The translations under genes were made by a program, and so were the position numbers. A DNA stretch of 30,121 bases from a virus. The stretch lies in the IMG/VR virus record IMGVR_UViG_3300027736_000168, positions 1-30,121 of that record; one strand, given 5' to 3'. Below the pieces are notes generated by a model. That model did not search any database and was not told the DNA's origin. It saw nothing but the letters and a program-made list of their open reading frames with translations. Below are positions 28,901 through 30,121 of this stretch, piece after piece; within the stretch, counting starts at the first letter, position 1, and each line of letters begins with the position of its first letter.

Positions 28901-29568
28901 ATTGTTTCAATTAAACTGTTAAAATAAATTCTTGCTTCTTCAACCTTTGTTTGTATTTCCCAAATTACTGTTTCATCACGTTCTATTTTAAAGACTTTTA
29001 CTTTTGTTTGTTCTGGCAAATGGTCAAAGTTATGTTTCTTTTCTACGTATTCTCGTATTTCTGCGTCTTCGTCAATTTTAAATTGTTTCCAATGTTCACG
29101 TCTAATTTCGTCTTCAACTATTTCTAAAGGTGTGTTTACTAAACAATAACATAATAACGCTTCGGCTTTTCCTGTTAACCACATATAACCCTGCAATTGA
29201 TAGTAATAATCTTTTGTAGGTATTTCGTCTTCAAAGAACGGAAAAGTATGCGCTTCGTAACTGCATTTAATATCTAATAAAACATCATTCGTGTTTACGT
29301 CGGGTGTTCCTGTAATCCATTCGTTATTAAAATGTTCTTCGTTCTTAAAAATAAACCCTAATCCTAAAACATCGTTTACCAAGCTAATTGCTTCGTCTTC
29401 ACATTGTAAACCTTTGTCCGTGTAACGTGAACTAAATTCTTTTTTAATTCCGTACTTATGTTCTAAAACAAGTTCTTGGATGTAACTCTTTGCTGTTTTG
29501 CTTAATGTTTCGGTCTTGGTGCGTGGAGCGGTCATTAACCGCCCCAATGCTGAACAACGTATTTTCAT
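28897..29568 (-). CDS. Lambda-exonuclease/YqaJ-like recombination nuclease
   Basis: 223 residues with a PD-(D/E)XK core: an N-terminal Glu (CEDEA, 56-60), GTPDV (87-91, Asp90), LLDIKC (97-102, Asp99 and Lys101) and YQLQGYMWL (123-131), in the order seen in lambda exonuclease/YqaJ enzymes. It would degrade one strand of DNA ends and hand the ssDNA to the ERF annealing protein whose gene overlaps it by 4 bases. Together they form an exonuclease-annealase pair. Confidence 0.82.
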   Translation of the reverse strand: MKIRCSALGRLMTAPRTKTETLSKTAKSYIQELVLEHKYGIKKEFSSRYTDKGLQCEDEAISLVNDVLGLGFIFKNEEHFNNEWITGTPDVNTNDVLLDIKCSYEAHTFPFFEDEIPTKDYYYQLQGYMWLTGKAEALLCYCLVNTPLEIVEDEIRREHWKQFKIDEDAEIREYVEKKHNFDHLPEQTKVKVFKIERDETVIWEIQTKVEEARIYFNSLIETI

Positions 29569-30080
29569 ACTTCTAACGTTTTTAATTGTGCAGGTGTTAA
29601 ACTAAACTTTGTTGTTAGTTCTTCAACGGTGTATTCTCCTTTGCTAATTGCGTCAATAGCTTTTTGAAACCTTGCGTTGTCTATTGTAAACTTTATAGAT
29701 GGGTGTTTTACTTGTTCTCCAGAAGCGTCTGTGTCTTTGTCCGTAACTAAACCAAGCATTGAACTTAATGCGTAACGTCTTAAATAAGTTATTGCACTAC
29801 CTAAAACTTGGAACTCGTTCATTCCTTTTAAAATTACTCCTTGCGGAATATCTATTTTACTTTCGATACTTTCTGCGCTTTCAACGTGAAATAAACAAGT
29901 TGCAATTTGTGTTCCGTTAATTAGTTGTGTAAACCCTAAACCGTGTTTTTTTAAAAGTGGGTTTATAACTTCAAAGATTTTTGGTAAATCTGCGTAAGTG
30001 TAACCGTAACCTTGTGTTGCTTTGTGAATAACAGGAACTTCTTGTTGGAACGCTGCTAAACTTTTAAATAAATGTTTCAT
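29565..30080 (-). CDS. erf: ERF-family single-strand annealing protein
   Basis: 171 residues. ATQGYGYTYADLPKIFEVIN (21-40) and GSAITYLRRYALSSMLGL (94-111) are the two hallmarks of the ERF superfamily; VTDKDTDAS follows. The C-terminal part (125-171) is helical. It promotes annealing of complementary ssDNA for recombination and concatemer formation. It is the first gene after P1, with an AT-rich leader, so it is made very early. Its start codon is within the terminal repeat. Confidence 0.9.
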   Translation of the reverse strand: MKHLFKSLAAFQQEVPVIHKATQGYGYTYADLPKIFEVINPLLKKHGLGFTQLINGTQIATCLFHVESAESIESKIDIPQGVILKGMNEFQVLGSAITYLRRYALSSMLGLVTDKDTDASGEQVKHPSIKFTIDNARFQKAIDAISKGEYTVEELTTKFSLTPAQLKTLEV

Positions 30081-30121
30081 AGTTAAATAATTTAAGTTAA
30101 TAATATATGCAAATATAAATA
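29995..30121. repeat. Right copy of the exact 127-bp terminal repeat
   Basis: Identical to 1-127. It contains the start of the ERF gene and, at 30110-30117, the -7 box of P1; the -33 box lies past the window end and is found only in the left copy. It shows that the contig closes to a circle. Confidence 0.97.
30110..30117 (-). promoter_or_regulatory. Promoter P1 -7 box, duplicate copy
   Basis: TATATTTG on the minus strand, the same element as 116-123. The matching -33 TTG falls outside the repeat, so only the circular form gives a whole promoter in front of the ERF gene. Confidence 0.8.

Overview
The window is one complete, circularly closed phage genome. Its first 127 bases reappear exactly as its last 127 bases (1-127 = 29995-30121), so the unique circle is 29,994 bp. 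The host is most likely a member of the Bacteroidota, probably Flavobacteriia. The reasons are the low GC content (about one third by eye), promoters of the Bacteroidota type (TTG, 19-bp spacer, TAnnTTTG), A-rich translation starts without a strong Shine-Dalgarno, and the family make-up of the structural genes. A tape measure, tail tube and tail chaperone point to a siphovirus. There is no integrase, excisionase, recognisable CI-type repressor or tRNA, so a strictly lytic life is the simplest reading. Every convincing gene is on the minus strand, so transcription runs from high to low coordinates; plus-strand reading frames are shadows.

Layout in the direction of transcription. (1) Promoter P1 (116-145, partly repeated at 30110-30121) drives a recombination and ssDNA operon: ERF annealing protein, lambda-exonuclease-like nuclease, small proteins, a MazG-like protein, an SSB-like protein and a small possible regulator, ending at a terminator (27737-27765). 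(2) Promoter P3 (27673-27706) precedes a sigma-70-like factor that heads the long late operon: cysteine-rich protein, HAD phosphatase fusion, ParB-like nuclease, TET-associated-type glycosyltransferase, small and large terminase, and a tail assembly chaperone with a probable -1 ribosomal frameshift. The operon continues with neck and tail proteins, tape measure, XkdF-type protease, scaffold, decoration and major capsid. It is punctuated by terminators at about 13000 and 12340, on either side of the tail tube gene. It ends with the portal-MuF fusion, connector, Ig-like virion protein, a lysis cassette (small membrane protein, holin, M15 endolysin, possible unimolecular spanin) and a metallophosphoesterase. 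(3) An AT-rich non-coding stretch (about 6059-6341) carries clustered AAGGTAA repeats and looks like a replication origin or operator region. (4) Promoter P2 (6029-6058), nearly identical to P1, drives small early genes, a T5orf172/GIY-YIG protein and an orphan DnaA domain IV-like protein. (5) A compact structured RNA or attenuator with its own promoter-like box and terminator (3838-3963) separates these from the replication operon: initiator/helicase loader, RecA-fold helicase, C5 DNA methyltransferase, NinG and a PD-(D/E)XK nuclease, which runs back to P1.

The items most worth follow-up are the structured RNA at 3838-3930, the T9 frameshift site with a roughly 250-nt dual-coding region at 22567-22830, and a strongly strand-biased nonamer (AAACACGAA in the sense of transcription) found about 20 times in all reading frames. 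The glycosyltransferase / ParB-like / C5-methyltransferase set without a visible TET oxygenase, and several short genes (28-54 codons) that a length-filtered annotation would miss, also deserve attention. Family assignments come from motif recognition alone; no database search was possible.
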